Below the pieces are notes generated by a model that was not told the DNA's origin, ran no database searches, and saw only the letters and a program-made list of their open reading frames with translations. From Arenicola marina (Eukaryota; Annelida; Polychaeta; Arenicolidae), in the NCBI GenBank assembly GCA_964019135.1, contig OZ025261.1, positions 29,620,029-29,684,028 of the forward strand: a stretch of DNA of 64,000 nt. The letters are read 5' to 3'. The translations under genes were made by a program, and so were the position numbers. Positions 11,701 to 22,319 of the stretch are shown piece after piece (the stretch's first letter is position 1; every line of letters starts with the position of its first letter).

Positions 11701-14700
11701 GGCGGGAGACCGAGGGTGAGGGAGGAAACTATCAGGGATGGGTGTGAGCGGAATCAACCGGCCGGTGGCGGGAGACCGAGGGTGAGGAAGGAAACTATCA
11801 GGGGTGGGTGTGAGAGGAATCAACCGGCGGGTGGCGGGAGACCGAGGGTGAGGGAGGAAACTATCAGGGATGGGTGTGAGCGGAATCAACCGGCCGGTGG
11901 CGGGAGACCGAGGGTGAGGAAGGAAACTATCAGGGGTGGGTGTGAGAGGAATCAACCGGCCGGTGGCCTGAGACCGAGGGTGAGGAAGGAAACTATCAGG
12001 GGTGGGTGTGAGAGGAATCAACCGGCCGGTGGCGGGAGACCGAGGGTGAGGGAGGAAACTATCAGGGATGGGTGTGAGCGGAATCAACCGGCCGGTGGCG
12101 GGAGACCGAGGGTGAGGAAGGAAACTATCAGGGGTGGGTGTGAGAGGAATCAACCGGCCGGTGGCGGGAGACCGAGGGTGAGGAAGGAAACTATCAGGGG
12201 TGGGTGTGAGAGGAATCAACCGGCCGGTGGCGGGAGACCGAGGGTGAGGGAGGAAACTATCAGGGATGGGTGTGAGCGGAATCAACCGGCCGGTGGCGGG
12301 AGACCGAGGGTGAGGAAGGAAACTATCAGGGGTGGGTGTGAGAGGAATCAACCGGCCGGTGGCGGGAGACCGAGGGTGAGGAAGGAAACTATCAGGGGTG
12401 GGTGTGAGCGGAATCAATCGGCCGGTGGCGGGAGACCGAGGGTGAGGAAGGAAACTATCAGGGGTGGGTGTGAGAGGAATCAACCGGCCGGTGGCGGGAG
12501 ACCGAGGGTGAGGGAGGAAACTATCAGGGGTGGGTGTGAGAGGAATCAACCGGCCGGTGGCGGGAGACCGAGGGTGAGGGAGGAAACTATCAGGGGTGGG
12601 TGTGAGAGGAATCAACCGGCCGGTGGCGGGAGACCGAGGGTGAGGAAGGAAACTATCAGGGGTGGGTGTGAGAGGAATCAACCGGCCGGTGGCGGGAGAC
12701 CGAGGGTGAGGAAGGAAACTATCAGGGGTGGGTGTGAGAGGAATCAATCGGCCGGTGGCGGGAGACCGAGGGTGAGGGAGGAAACTATCAGGGGTGGGTG
12801 TGAGAGGAATCAACCGGCCGGTGGCGGGAGACCGAGGGTGAGGAAGGAAACTATCAGGGGTGGGTGTGAGAGGAATCAATCGGCCGGTGGCGGGAGACCG
12901 AGGGTGAGGGAGGAAACTATCAGGGGTGGGTGTGAGAGGAATCAACCGGCCGGTGGCGGGAGACCGAGGGTGAGGAAGGAAACTATCAGGGGTGGGTGTG
13001 AGAGGAATCAACCGGCCGGTGGCGGGAGACCGAGGGTGAGGAAGGAAACTATCAGGGGTGGGTGTGAGAGGAATCAATCGGCCGGTGGCGGGAGACCGAG
13101 GGTGAGGGAGGAAACTATCAGGGGTGGGTGTGAGAGGAATCAACCGGCCGGTGGCGGGAGACCGAGGGTGAGGAAGGAAACTATCAGGGGTGGGTGTGAG
13201 AGGAATCAATCGGCCGGTGGCGGGAGACCGAGGGTGAGGGAGGAAACTATCAGGGGTGGGTGTGAGAGGAATCAACCGGCCGGTGGCGGGAGACCGAGGG
13301 TGAGGAAGGAAACTATCAGGGGTGGGTGTGAGAGGAATCAATCGGCCGGTGGCGGGAGACCGAGGGTGAGGAAGGAAACTATCAGGGGTGGGTGTGAGAG
13401 GAATCAACCGGCCGGTGGCGGGAGACCGAGGGTGAGGGAGGAAACTATCAGGGATGGGTGTGAGAGGAATCAACTGGACGGTGGCAGGAGACCGAGGGTA
13501 AGGAAGGAAACTATCAGGGGTGGGTGTGAGAGGAATCAACCGGCCGGTGGAGGGAGACCGAGGGTGAGGAAGAAAGCTATGAGAGGTGGGTGTGAGAGGA
13601 ATCAACCGGCCGGTGGCGGGAGACCGAGGGTGAGGAAGGAAACTATCAGGGGTGCGTGTGAGAGGAATCAACCAGCCGGTGGCGGGAGACCGAGGGTGAG
13701 GGAGGAAGCTATTAGGGATGGGTGTGAGAGGAATCAACCGGCCGGTGGCGGGAGACCGAGGGTGAGGAAGGAAACTATCAGGGGTGGGCGAGAAAGGAAT
13801 CAACCGGCCGGTGGCGGGAGACCGAGGGTGAGGAAGGAAACTATCAGGGGTTGGTGTGAGAAGGATCAACCGACCGGTGGCGGGAGACCGAGGGTGAGGG
13901 AGGAAGCTATTAGGGATGGGTGTGAGAGGAATCAACTGGCCGGTGGCAGGAGACCGAGGGTAAGGAAGGAAACTATCAGGGGTGGGTGTGAGAGGAATCA
14001 ACCGGCCGGTGGAGGGAGACCGAGGGTGAGGAAGAAAGCTATGAGAGGTGGGTGTGAGAGGAATCAACCGGCCGGTAGCGGGAGACCGAGGGTGAGGGAG
14101 GAAGCTATTAGGGATGGGTGTGAGAGGAATCAACTGGCCGGTGGCGGGAGACCGAGGGTGAGGAAGGAAACTATCAGGGGTGGGTGTGAGAGGAATCAAC
14201 CGGCCGGTGGAGGGAGACCGAGGGTGAGGAAGAAAGCTATGAGAGGTGGGTGTGAGAGGAATGAACCGGCCGGTAGCGGGAGACCGAGGGTGAGGGAGGA
14301 AGCTATTAGGGATGGGTGTGAGAGGAATCAACCGGCCGGTGGCGGGAGACCGAGGGTGAGGAAGGAAACTATCAGGGGTGGGCGAGAAAGGAATCAACCG
14401 GCCGGTGGCGGGAGACCGAGGGTGAGGAAGGAAACTATCAGGGGTTGGTGTGAGAAGGATCAACCGACCGGTGGCGGGAGACCGAGGGTGAGGGAGGAAG
14501 CTATTAGGGATGGGTGTGAGAGGAATCAACTGGCCGGTGGCAGGAGACCGAGGGTAAGGAAGGAAACTATCAGGGGTGGGTGTGAGAGGAATCAACCGGC
14601 CGGTGGCGGGAGACCGAGGGTGAGGAAGAAAGCTATGAGAGGTGGGTGTGAGAGGAATCAACCGGCCGGTGGCGGGAGACCGAGGGTGAGGGAGGAAGCT

Positions 14701-17700
14701 ATTAGGGATGGGTGTGAGAGGAATCAACTGGCCGGTGGCAGGAGACCGAGGGTAAGGAAGGAAACTATCAGGGGTGGGTGTGAGAGGAATCAACCGGCCG
14801 GTGGAGGGAGACCGAGGGTGAGGAAGAAAGCTATGAGAGGTGGGTGTGAGAGGAATCAACCGGCCGGTAGCGGGAGACCGAGGGTGAGGAAGGAAACTAT
14901 CAGGGGTGCGTGTGAGAGGAATCAACCAGCCGGTGGCGGGAGACCGAGGGTGAGGGAGGAAGCTATTAGGGATGGGTGTGAGAGGAATCAACCGGCCGGT
15001 GGCGGGAGACCGAGGGTGAGGAAGGAAACTATCAGGGGTGGGCGAGAAAGGAATCAACCGGCCGGTGGCGGGAGACCGAGGGTGAGGAAGGAAACTATCA
15101 GGGGTTGGTGTGAGAAGGATCAACCGACCGGTGGCGGGAGACCGAGGGTGAGGAAGGAAACTATCAGGGGTGGGCGAGAAAGGAATCAACCGGCCGGTGG
15201 CGGGAGACCGAGGGTGAGGAAGGAAACTATCAGGGGTTGGTGTGAGAAGGATCAACCGACCGGTGGCGGGAGACCGAGGGTGAGGAAGGAAACTATCAGG
15301 GGTGGGCGAGAAAGGAATCAACCGGCCGGTGGCGGGAGACCGAGGGTGAGGAAGGAAACTATCAGGGGTTGGTGTGAGAAGGATCAACCGGCCGATGGCG
15401 GGGGACCGAGGGTGCGGAAGGAAACTATCAGGGGTGGGCGAGAAAGGAATCAACCGGCCGGTGGCGGGAGACCGAGGGTGAGGAAGGAAACTATCAGGGG
15501 TTGCTGTGAGAAGGATCAACCGGCCGGTGGCGGGAGACCGAGGGTGAGGAAGGAAACTATCAGGGGTGTGTCTGAGAGGAATCAACCGGCCGGTGGCGGG
15601 AGACCGAGGGTGAGGAAGGAAACTATCAGGGGTGGGTGTGAGAGGAATCAACCGGCCGGTGGCGGGAGACCGAGGGTAAGGAAGGAAACTATCAGGGGTG
15701 GGTGTGAGAGGAATGAACCGGCCGGTGGCGGGAGACCGAGGGTGAGGAAGGAAACTGTCAGGGGTGAGCGAAAGAGGAATCAACCGGCCGGTGGCGGGAG
15801 ACCGAGGGTGAGGAAGGAAACTATCAGGGGTGGGTGTGAGAGGAATCAACCGGCCGGTGGCGGGAGACCGAGGGTGAGGAAGGAAACTATCAGGGGTGAG
15901 CGAGAGAGGAATCAACCGGCCGGTGGCGGGAGACCGAGGGTGAGGAAGGAAACTATCAGGGGTGGGTATGAGAGGAATCAACCGGCCTGTGGCGGGAGAC
16001 CGAGAGTCAGGAAGGAAACTATCAGGGGTGGGTGTGAGAGGAATCAACCGGCCGGTGGCGGGAGACCGAGGGTGAGGAAGGAAACTATCAGGGGTGGGTG
16101 TGAGAGGAATCAACCGGCCGGTGGCGGGAGACCTAGGGTTAGGAAGGAAACTATCAGGGGTGGGTGTGAGAGGAATCAACCGGCCGGTGGCCGGAGACCG
16201 AGGGTGAGGAAGGAAACTATCAGGGGTGGGTGTGAGAGGAATCAACCGGCCGGTGGCGGGAGACCTAGGGTTAGGAAGGAAACTATCAGGGGTGGGTGTG
16301 AGAGGAATCAACAGGCCGGTGGCGGGAGACCGAGAGGGAGGAAGGAAACTATCAGGGGTGGGTGTGAGAGGAATCAACCGGCCGGTGGCGGGAGACCGAG
16401 AGTGAGGAAGGAAACTATCAGGGGTGGGTGTGAGAGGAATCAACCGGCCGGTGGCGGGAGACCGAGAGTGAGGAAGGAAACTATCAGGGGTGGGTGTGAG
16501 AGGAATCAACCGGCCGGTGGCCGGAGACCGAGGGTGAGGAAGGAAACTATCAGGGGTGGGTGTGAGAGGAATCAACCGGCCGGTGGCGGGAGACCTAGGG
16601 TTAGGAAGGAAACTATCAGGGGTGGGTGTGAGAGGAATCAACAGGCCGGTGGCGGGAGACCGAGGGTGAGGATGGAAACTATCAGGGGTGGGTGTGAGAG
16701 GAATCAACCGGCCGGTGGCGGGAGACCGAGGGTGAGGAAGGAAACTATCAGGGGTGGGTGTGAGAGGAATCAACCGGCCGGTGGCGGGAGACCGAGGGTG
16801 AGGAAGGAAACTATCAGGGGTGGGTTTGAGAGGGATCCAGCGGCCGGTGGTGGGAGACCGAGGGTGAGGAAGGAAACTATCAGGGGTGGGTGCGAGCGGA
16901 ATCAACCGGCCGGTGGCGGGAGACCGAGGGTGAGGGAGGAAACTATCAGGGATGGGTGTGAGAGGAATCAACCAGCCGGTGGCGGGAGACCAAGGGTGAG
17001 GAAGGAAACTATCAGGGGTGGGTGTGAGAGGAATCAACCGGCCGGTGGAGGGAGACCGAGGGTGAGGAAGGAAGCTATAAGAGGTGGGTGTGAGAGGAAT
17101 CAACCGGCCGGTAGCGGGAGACCGAGGGTGAGGAAGGAAACTATCAGGGGTGGGTGTGAGAGGAATCAACCAGCCGGTGGCGGGAGACCGAGGGTGAGGG
17201 AGGAAACTATCAGGGGTGGGTGTGAGAGGAATCAACCGGCCGGTGGCGGGGGACCGAGGGTGAGGAAGGAAACTATCAGGGGTGCGTGTGAGAGGAATCA
17301 ACCAGCCGGTGGCGGGAGACCGAGGGTGAGGGAGGAAACTATCAGGGGTGGGTGTGAGAGGAATCAACCGGCCGGTGGCGGGGGACCGAGGGTGAGGAAG
17401 GAAACTATCAGGGGTGGGCGAGAAAGGAATCAACCGGCCGGTGGCGGGAGACCGAGGGTGAGGAAGGAAACTATCAGGGGTGGGTGTGAGAGGGATCAAC
17501 TGGTCGGTGGCGGGAGACCGAGGGTGAGGAAGGAAACTATCAGGGGTGGGTGTGAGAGGAATCAACCGGCCGGTGGCGGGAGACCGAGGGTGAGGAAGAA
17601 AACTATCAGGGGTGGGTGTGAGAGGAATCAACCGGCCGGTGGCGGGAGACCGAGGGTGAGGAAGGAAACTATCAGGGGTGGGTGTGAGAGGAATCAACCG

Positions 17701-17876
17701 GCCGGTGGCGGGAGACCGAGGGTGAGGAAGGAAACTATCAGGCGTGGGTGTGAGAGGAATCAACTGGCCGGTGGCGGGAGACCGAGGGTGAGGAAGAAAA
17801 CTATCAGGGTTAGGTGTGAGAGGAATCAACCGGGCGGTGGCGTGGATGTGAAACAAACGCCAGATCCTTGTCACCT
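5752..17876 (-). other. 12-kb minus-strand open frame through the 66-bp array (coding status unproven)
   Basis: On the minus strand the array encodes about 180 copies of a Pro/Ser/Thr-rich 22-residue repeat without a stop from about 17.88 kb to a TAG at about 5752. Beyond that the same repeat stays open to the one-base deletion near 4396. I see no ATG at the upstream end; instead there is an acceptor-like TTGTCTGCAG just outside the array (AG at 17877-17878), so any translation would need an upstream exon. The composition is mucin- or stalk-like: low complexity, no Cys, no obvious transmembrane segment. Many common unit variants are third-position changes in this frame. The alternative is that a stop-free consensus in a 66-bp satellite gives a long frame by homogenisation alone. 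I do not call it a gene. Confidence 0.3.
13566..15530. repeat. Higher-order repeat zone within the 66-bp array
   Basis: Marker units beginning GAGGAAGAAAGCTATGAGAG occur at about 13566, 14028, 14226, 14622 and 14820, which is spacing of 7, 3, 6 and 3 units. From about 15.0 to 15.5 kb a two-unit (132-bp) cassette, with GGGCGAGAAAGG followed by GGGGTTGGTGTGAGAAGG, is repeated four times. This is the footprint of unequal exchange of multi-unit blocks. Confidence 0.85.
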
Positions 17877-20005
17877 CTGCAGACAAGTGGAGTCAAAGAG
17901 GTCTCCCATGACAAACGGTGAGTTGTAAGATAGGCTTGTTCAGTCATAAGCGCAAATGTCGCGACGCAAATCGTATTACTTGAAATCAAACAAATCTGTA
18001 AAATCCATGCATCGTCTGTCGTAGACGGACGGATGCCAACAACAACATGTCACCCGTAAATTGTATCTAGTGATGTTTTCCTGAGCATCGGTTTACTGCG
18101 CCATAGACACTTCAGTTTCAGATATACCTCTACAGTACAACCACACCCTTGACATCTCGCATACCTAAAAGAGTAATCATGCAAATGTCGACTTCTCTTT
18201 AAAACCCCTAGCACCACGCTACCATAGGGTAAATATGTACGTGGACATGAAAAGGCACCTCTGCAGGCTACCATAACATATCGCCCAATAAAACTTACAC
18301 AACAAACATTGTTGATCTTAAGATATAACAAAGCTTTTGCTTTCAAAAGTTGACACTGCAAAAATACTGATGTGTGAGTGATTGGCTACTGCGTTTTCAC
18401 AAGATTGATTGCTGCATAAAACTTACACAGAGTCCGGGTTTCGCCTATCAGCGGCTAGACATAGACGACACGTAGGCCGTATTTATGGTATGCATTACAA
18501 CCTATATGTCACAATATACTTATACTTCCCTGTTAGGCTATCATGTTATATGTAGGCATATAGGTGTAAGTAATGTTAGTAGTAGTAGTTAGTCGTAATG
18601 TTAGTAGTAAATAGTAATACAATCATGTATTTAAGTGGCATTTGGCGTGAGGCACTACGTAGTATGAAATGACGTAACGTGTGTCATACATAATATATAC
18701 AACAGTGTGTAACGCGGTGTAACAGGGTGTAACAGGGTGTAACAGTATGTAACGGGGCGTAACAGGCGTAACAGAGTGTAACAGAGGCCAACCAGCCGGA
18801 GTGGCTTACGAATCATTGTACTAAATTACATATTAACAATGCAACAGCGCAATACTGTTGATGAGTATTAATTATGACATCGTCATTAATATAAAATTAC
18901 GTGTAGCTCCATATTTCAAATATAAAGTATATGATGTTTCGCAGATAGATAACTTGATTCTTGGTAGATAACGTTTCCCCGTTCTGTTAGCTTGAAAGGA
19001 TTTTTTGTTTTCATTATCTTCATTAATGTTTGCCCTCTGCAATTCGAAGCATTCCTTAAATATTTATTTTAAAGGTCCTTGTATGAGTTACAGAAGTGTG
19101 TAAGGTGTTAAGAATTCTATGGACGTTCATTCCAAGACATGCTATATTCGCCTGACTGGAAAACGAAGGATAATTACCAGATTATCAGATACACTTTGGG
19201 CTTCAGTGTATCAATTTGCCCTCTGATCATCGTTCTGGTTGCATATTGTTCTAAGTGAAATTCATCTGAAATTCATCTATCTATATATATAGTAGACGTG
19301 TGACTTCACCACTATTACATAATCTACGGAGCCTTACATCTCTATTCTTCCCGATGGGAATAAGTACGCCTTGCATTTATAACGGCCTTCATCGCTGTTG
19401 ATTCTCTTAAAGACGCGCTCTGGTGTGACTCGATCGGTTACTTTATAATAATGTTTTACATAACTGAGAGGTTATCGTATACAATTATTACTTTTTATAG
19501 TTTCAATCCGAGTTATAATTCTGTTGCCATTGCCATTGCCTGATGGCTGTGGGTGAAGTCGCCGGGAGCACTTTGCACACTGAGGCCACAGACTTTGCAC
19601 ATTGGTAGGACTTCTCGTTGTGATGCTGTTATGGCTTAGTTTCACATTTACTTCCCTTGTAGAAAATCTCACGTAATCGGTCGCAATTATAGATAGAATC
19701 ATCAGAGTTTTACATTTTTGTCACGCAAAGTACCAGTATGTCATAACCAATCCCGTTAAATGTATCCCTAGAGCTTACTAATATTTTACTTCAGGCCAAT
19801 CGAACCTGTATAGTCGGAGTTCTCGCTTGATGATATTAGTATCTAGCCACTCTGTGTGTGTAACTATAGTTGCCAAACCAAACTATGCACGAACACGTTA
19901 TGATCCGAGGAAGCTATTCGTTTGATCATCCTGCATTCACATAATCAGCTGCACTTCTTGGAAATAAACGGAGAAAATGGAAAAGAATTGAAAATAATAC
20001 GTCAA
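17846..20005. other. Mostly featureless AT-richer stretch
   Basis: The first 75 bp continue an open plus frame out of the array and end at a consensus-like donor, AACG|GTGAGTTG at 17917/17918, so a short exon end is conceivable. A minus-strand 103-codon frame at 18050-18361 contains a Cys cluster (RCQGCGCTVE) but has no splice context or recognised homology. Short low-complexity tracts include TAG/TTAG runs near 18570-18620. Otherwise I see no gene, RNA or transposon end. Confidence 0.4.
18695..18785. repeat. Short tandem repeat, about 10-11 bp unit (GGTGTAACAG)
   Basis: About eight degenerate copies of a GTGTAACAG-type word in a row, with some units reduced to GCGTAACAG. It is a simple minisatellite with no coding content. 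Confidence 0.8.
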
Positions 20006-20009
20006 TAAG

Positions 20010-20260
20010 TTTGACATTATAAGGGGATGGATAACACTATAGGGGTCTGTCTCCTACATGAGAAGGATTGGCCTATTAAGGAGTGTGCATTATGATTTAA
20101 CCATTAAGGGGCCTGCATCATGAATTCACTATTAAAAGGGGTGTGTGTAATGATTCAACTGTTGAGGAGTGTGCGTCATGATTAAATATTAAGGGATGTT
20201 CTTCGTGTATTAACTGTTACGAGGCGTGCGTCGTGATTTAACTATTAATGAGCGACGTAC
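20010..20260. repeat. Diverged tandem repeat, about 36-40 bp unit
   Basis: Successive segments share a core of the form ATTAAGGGGTGTGCATCATGATTTAAC, in at least six degenerate copies (for example near 20075, 20105, 20140, 20175, 20215, 20245). Spacing is irregular, suggesting an old array. Confidence 0.65.
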
Positions 20261-20599
20261 GTAGTCATAACGTTGTTCTTTAGTTAGTAAAGAGAAGTGT
20301 CCCCTACTCATAGCATAAAAAGGCATGAAATCTGTATCCTGCACATAGACGCTTGCACATGTGGAACTCAAACCCAAATAAAAATTTACCATGGCATATA
20401 TACCATGGTATACCACATATGAATCCGCGCCTACTTTTCAGATGTATACGGTCCAAGAGACCCCTTATATCTACTTGGGTCACGGTTCCAAAGCCCCCCA
20501 ACCCCACCCTTCTTGATGGCAAATCATTTTACAGGAAAATAGTAATTTTGTGCCAAAAGGCCTTAATCATCTGTCACATTTATATTTATTATATATATA

Positions 20600-20922
20600 G
20601 GCCGGCCTATATTTAGAGGAGGCTTAAGGGGGGGGGGGGGCAACCCTTCCCCCCTGACGCCCCGTTGGGAACTTGAGCATACATTTTAAAATATGGGCTT
20701 TCCGTAGAAGCACATACATTTTATAAATGCAACAAGGGGCCGGGGAGGTGGTTTAGGGAGATGTTAAGGACTGTTAAATCGAAAAAATCCCGCTCCGGTT
20801 GTCAAAAGTTGTTAAAACACCCACGGTCATTTTCAGCCCCCTTTTTTCAGAGAGCCCCGCTCACCCCGGTCGCCCCCCCCCCCCCCTCCATCCCTTTCCA
20901 AAATCCTAGATCCGCCCCTGCT
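20600..20922. mobile_element. DNA-transposon-like fragment ending in ATCCGCCCCTG
   Basis: The segment starts around a long G run (20629-20640) and ends in CCTAGATCCGCCCCTG at about 20922. Termini of the form CAGGGGCGGATCTAGG are seen in animal cut-and-paste elements, from general knowledge of such repeats. The matching left terminus is not visible, so this would be a partial copy. It lies just upstream of the putative first Tectonic exon. Confidence 0.35.
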
Positions 20923-21082
20923 ATTTACGGATTGATCGAGTCTAAACACATGCGATATCCGACGCCTTCGGTTACGGTGTAGTTCGCTAGGTGGCGCTTC
21001 GAAATAGGGACGATTTTCGTTTCGGCGGTCGATATAAATCCGTACTGTAGTAAGTTTCAATGGGGTGCATACAGTAAACAAC

Positions 21083-21240
21083 ATGGCGACCAATGTCCGT
21101 TTTCTGGTGCTTCTGTGTTTATTTTCTATCTCTAGTCGTGTAATTTGTCAGCAACGACAACACAACCACAACCTCTAGTCCAACAACAACTGCAGCTCCT
21201 CCCAGCAACAGCGCTCCGACACCAGTTGCGAGAAATACAG
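21083..21240 (+). CDS. tctn: Tectonic-like first coding exon: signal peptide and Thr/Pro-rich segment (one-base frame break)
   Basis: ATG at 21083 opens a typical signal peptide (MATNVRFLVLLCLFSISS). About 20 codons on, the useful frame changes: a Thr/Ser/Pro-rich run (SNDNTTTTSSPTTTAAPPS) lies in the next frame and reaches a donor at 21241 (ACAG|GTAAAA). The initiating frame instead meets TAG at 21176. One extra base, plausibly in the AATTTG run near 21151-21155, would explain both halves. The exon ends in phase 1; the exon at 27200 begins with two bases that complete an Asp codon, giving D-VAVCTCDLT, as in other Tectonics. Tectonics are secreted or membrane proteins of the ciliary transition zone (MKS/B9 complex). 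The frame break may be a sequencing error, an allele or real decay. Confidence 0.55.
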
Positions 21241-21390
21241 GTAAAAAAAGTACTGAAACATGTCTGGTCCTGTGAAAACGGTGTACATCTATGACATGAA
21301 GGCCGCGCGGCGTAAGGGCCGGGGGAAGCGCGGGGGGGGGAGGTATGGGGGATAGGGGGCGTGCGTACATATTTATAGACAATGTCCTCC

Positions 21391-21645
21391 GGGACCTCCG
21401 CTCCGGGTCCGGCAGCCTCCTCGAGCTTCATGTCGCTCCTGGTCGGCCTCTACTCTACTCCATGGCCAGCTCCGCTTCCGGGACCTCCGCTCCGGGTCCG
21501 GCAGCCTCCGGGACTTCCGCTCTAGGTCCGGCAGCCTCCGGGACCTCCGCTCCGGGTCCGGCAGCCTCCGGGACCTCCGCTCCGGGTCCGGCAGCCTCCC
21601 GAACCTCCGCTCCGGGTCCGGCAACCTCCGGGACCTCTGCTCCGA
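21391..21645. repeat. 30-bp GC-rich minisatellite in putative Tectonic intron 1
   Basis: The unit is GGGACCTCCGCTCCGGGTCC plus GGCAGCCTCC. One copy sits at 21391-21420, then about 45 bp of non-repeat, then six copies at about 21478-21645. Because 30 is divisible by three, it gives open frames on both strands (for example SGTSAPGPAA); these are repeat artefacts. It begins about 150 bp after the exon 1 donor. Confidence 0.85.
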
Positions 21646-21689
21646 GCAATGAATACCAAATCAAAGGAAGATAACAGAGGCTACAAATT

Positions 21690-22110
21690 AATTGACTCGC
21701 TACTATGCCCCAGTCCCAGACCCCGACACGGAAGCCGATACTAGACTACAAGTTGCAATTCACACCTTGCGTCCGCCGCCACGGTACTTGGCCATTGCAC
21801 ACTGCGTCCACACACACCCCCCTCCGCACACACACACCACCACCCCGCTCCCCCCCCCCCCCCCCACCACACCCCCGTCCTCCTCAACCCCCTAACATCC
21901 GCGCGGCCCTTGTGCCATGCGGCCCTTATGCCTGACATCCGTGAAAACTCGCCGGGTGTTTTACTTTGTCTTTGCCTTTGTTTAGTAGGCTAAGCTTACT
22001 AGGCTTTAGCCTACCGATCAGTCTAAAGTTTAGGCTACAGTTACTACACGGGCGGATCCGGTGTGGGGGGTTCCTGAGGGTCCGCAAAATGAATGCCATG
22101 TGAGCACCCC
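21690..22110. other. Intron-like sequence with CA-rich and poly-C tracts
   Basis: There is a CA-rich tract at about 21810-21845 and long C runs at about 21850-21866 and 22107-22116. The small open frames over them are low-complexity Pro/His products. I see nothing coding. Confidence 0.5.
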
Positions 22111-22165
22111 CCCCCCTCCATTCATAACTTTGGTAGACCCCCCTCCCTTACTCGCTTAGTCAAAC

Positions 22166-22316
22166 CCACAGGCGCCTCAATCGTGGGTGGGTGGGGCGGA
22201 AGAGGCGGGGGGGGGGGCGGCTTCACACATGTCATATAAAGATTTAGATGACATGATTTATATGACATGTGTGAAGCCACTCCCGCCCCACCCACCCACG
22301 ATTGAGGCACCTGTGG
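22166..22316. mobile_element. 151-bp near-perfect palindromic MITE with 6-bp target duplication
   Basis: The left arm (CCACAGGCGCCTCAATCGTG) is the reverse complement of the right end (CACGATTGAGGCACCTGTGG). Pairing continues through GGGTGGGTGGGGCGG and CTTCACACATGTCATATAAA to a short centre near 22243. TCAAAC lies immediately outside both ends (22160-22165 and 22317-22322), as expected for a target-site duplication. The element is non-autonomous and carries no coding sequence. Confidence 0.85.
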
Positions 22317-22319
22317 TCA

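Larger units (their letters stand above)
563..17845. repeat. Giant 66-bp tandem array, about 260 copies
   Basis: One unit of 66 bp repeats with almost no length variation for 17.3 kb; landmarks include AGGAAGGAAACTATC, CAACCGGCCGGTGGCGGG and AGACCGAGGGTG. Phase can be followed directly, for example the same word at 8881 and 8947. The edges (about 563-700 and 17.75-17.85 kb) are the most diverged, and 8.0-13.4 kb is the most homogeneous part. Two units, near 1229 and 4396, have lost one base. Because 66 is divisible by three, a plus frame (unit KETIRGGCERNQPAGGGRP plus RVR) and the codon-registered minus frame (RLIPLTPTPDSFLPHPRSP plus ATG) stay open for kilobases. The other plus frame tested meets TGA in every unit. 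Each plus unit also contains GAGGGTGAGG, which resembles a 5' splice site. It is best called a minisatellite or satellite; coding use is discussed under findings. Confidence 0.97.

Noticed and set aside
563..17845. Series of large plus-strand open frames (220-2268 codons) through the 66-bp array as genes
   Set aside because: They are the same 22-codon unit, start only at GTG or TTG in the repeats, are cut by recurrent TAG units and by one-base deletions, and show replacement-type variation. They are explained by a unit length divisible by three.
563..17845. G-quadruplex array
   Set aside because: Each unit has several G runs, but loops between them are mostly too long for a standard intramolecular quadruplex, so I make no claim.
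20353..20616. 87-codon plus frame as a gene
   Set aside because: No homology or splice context; it overlaps AT-rich and palindromic CCATGGCATATATACCATGG sequence that looks like repeat debris.
21345..21674. Elastin-like SGTSAPGPAA frame and its Arg-rich complement
   Set aside because: Simple 30-bp minisatellite inside a putative intron, without start, splice or conservation support.
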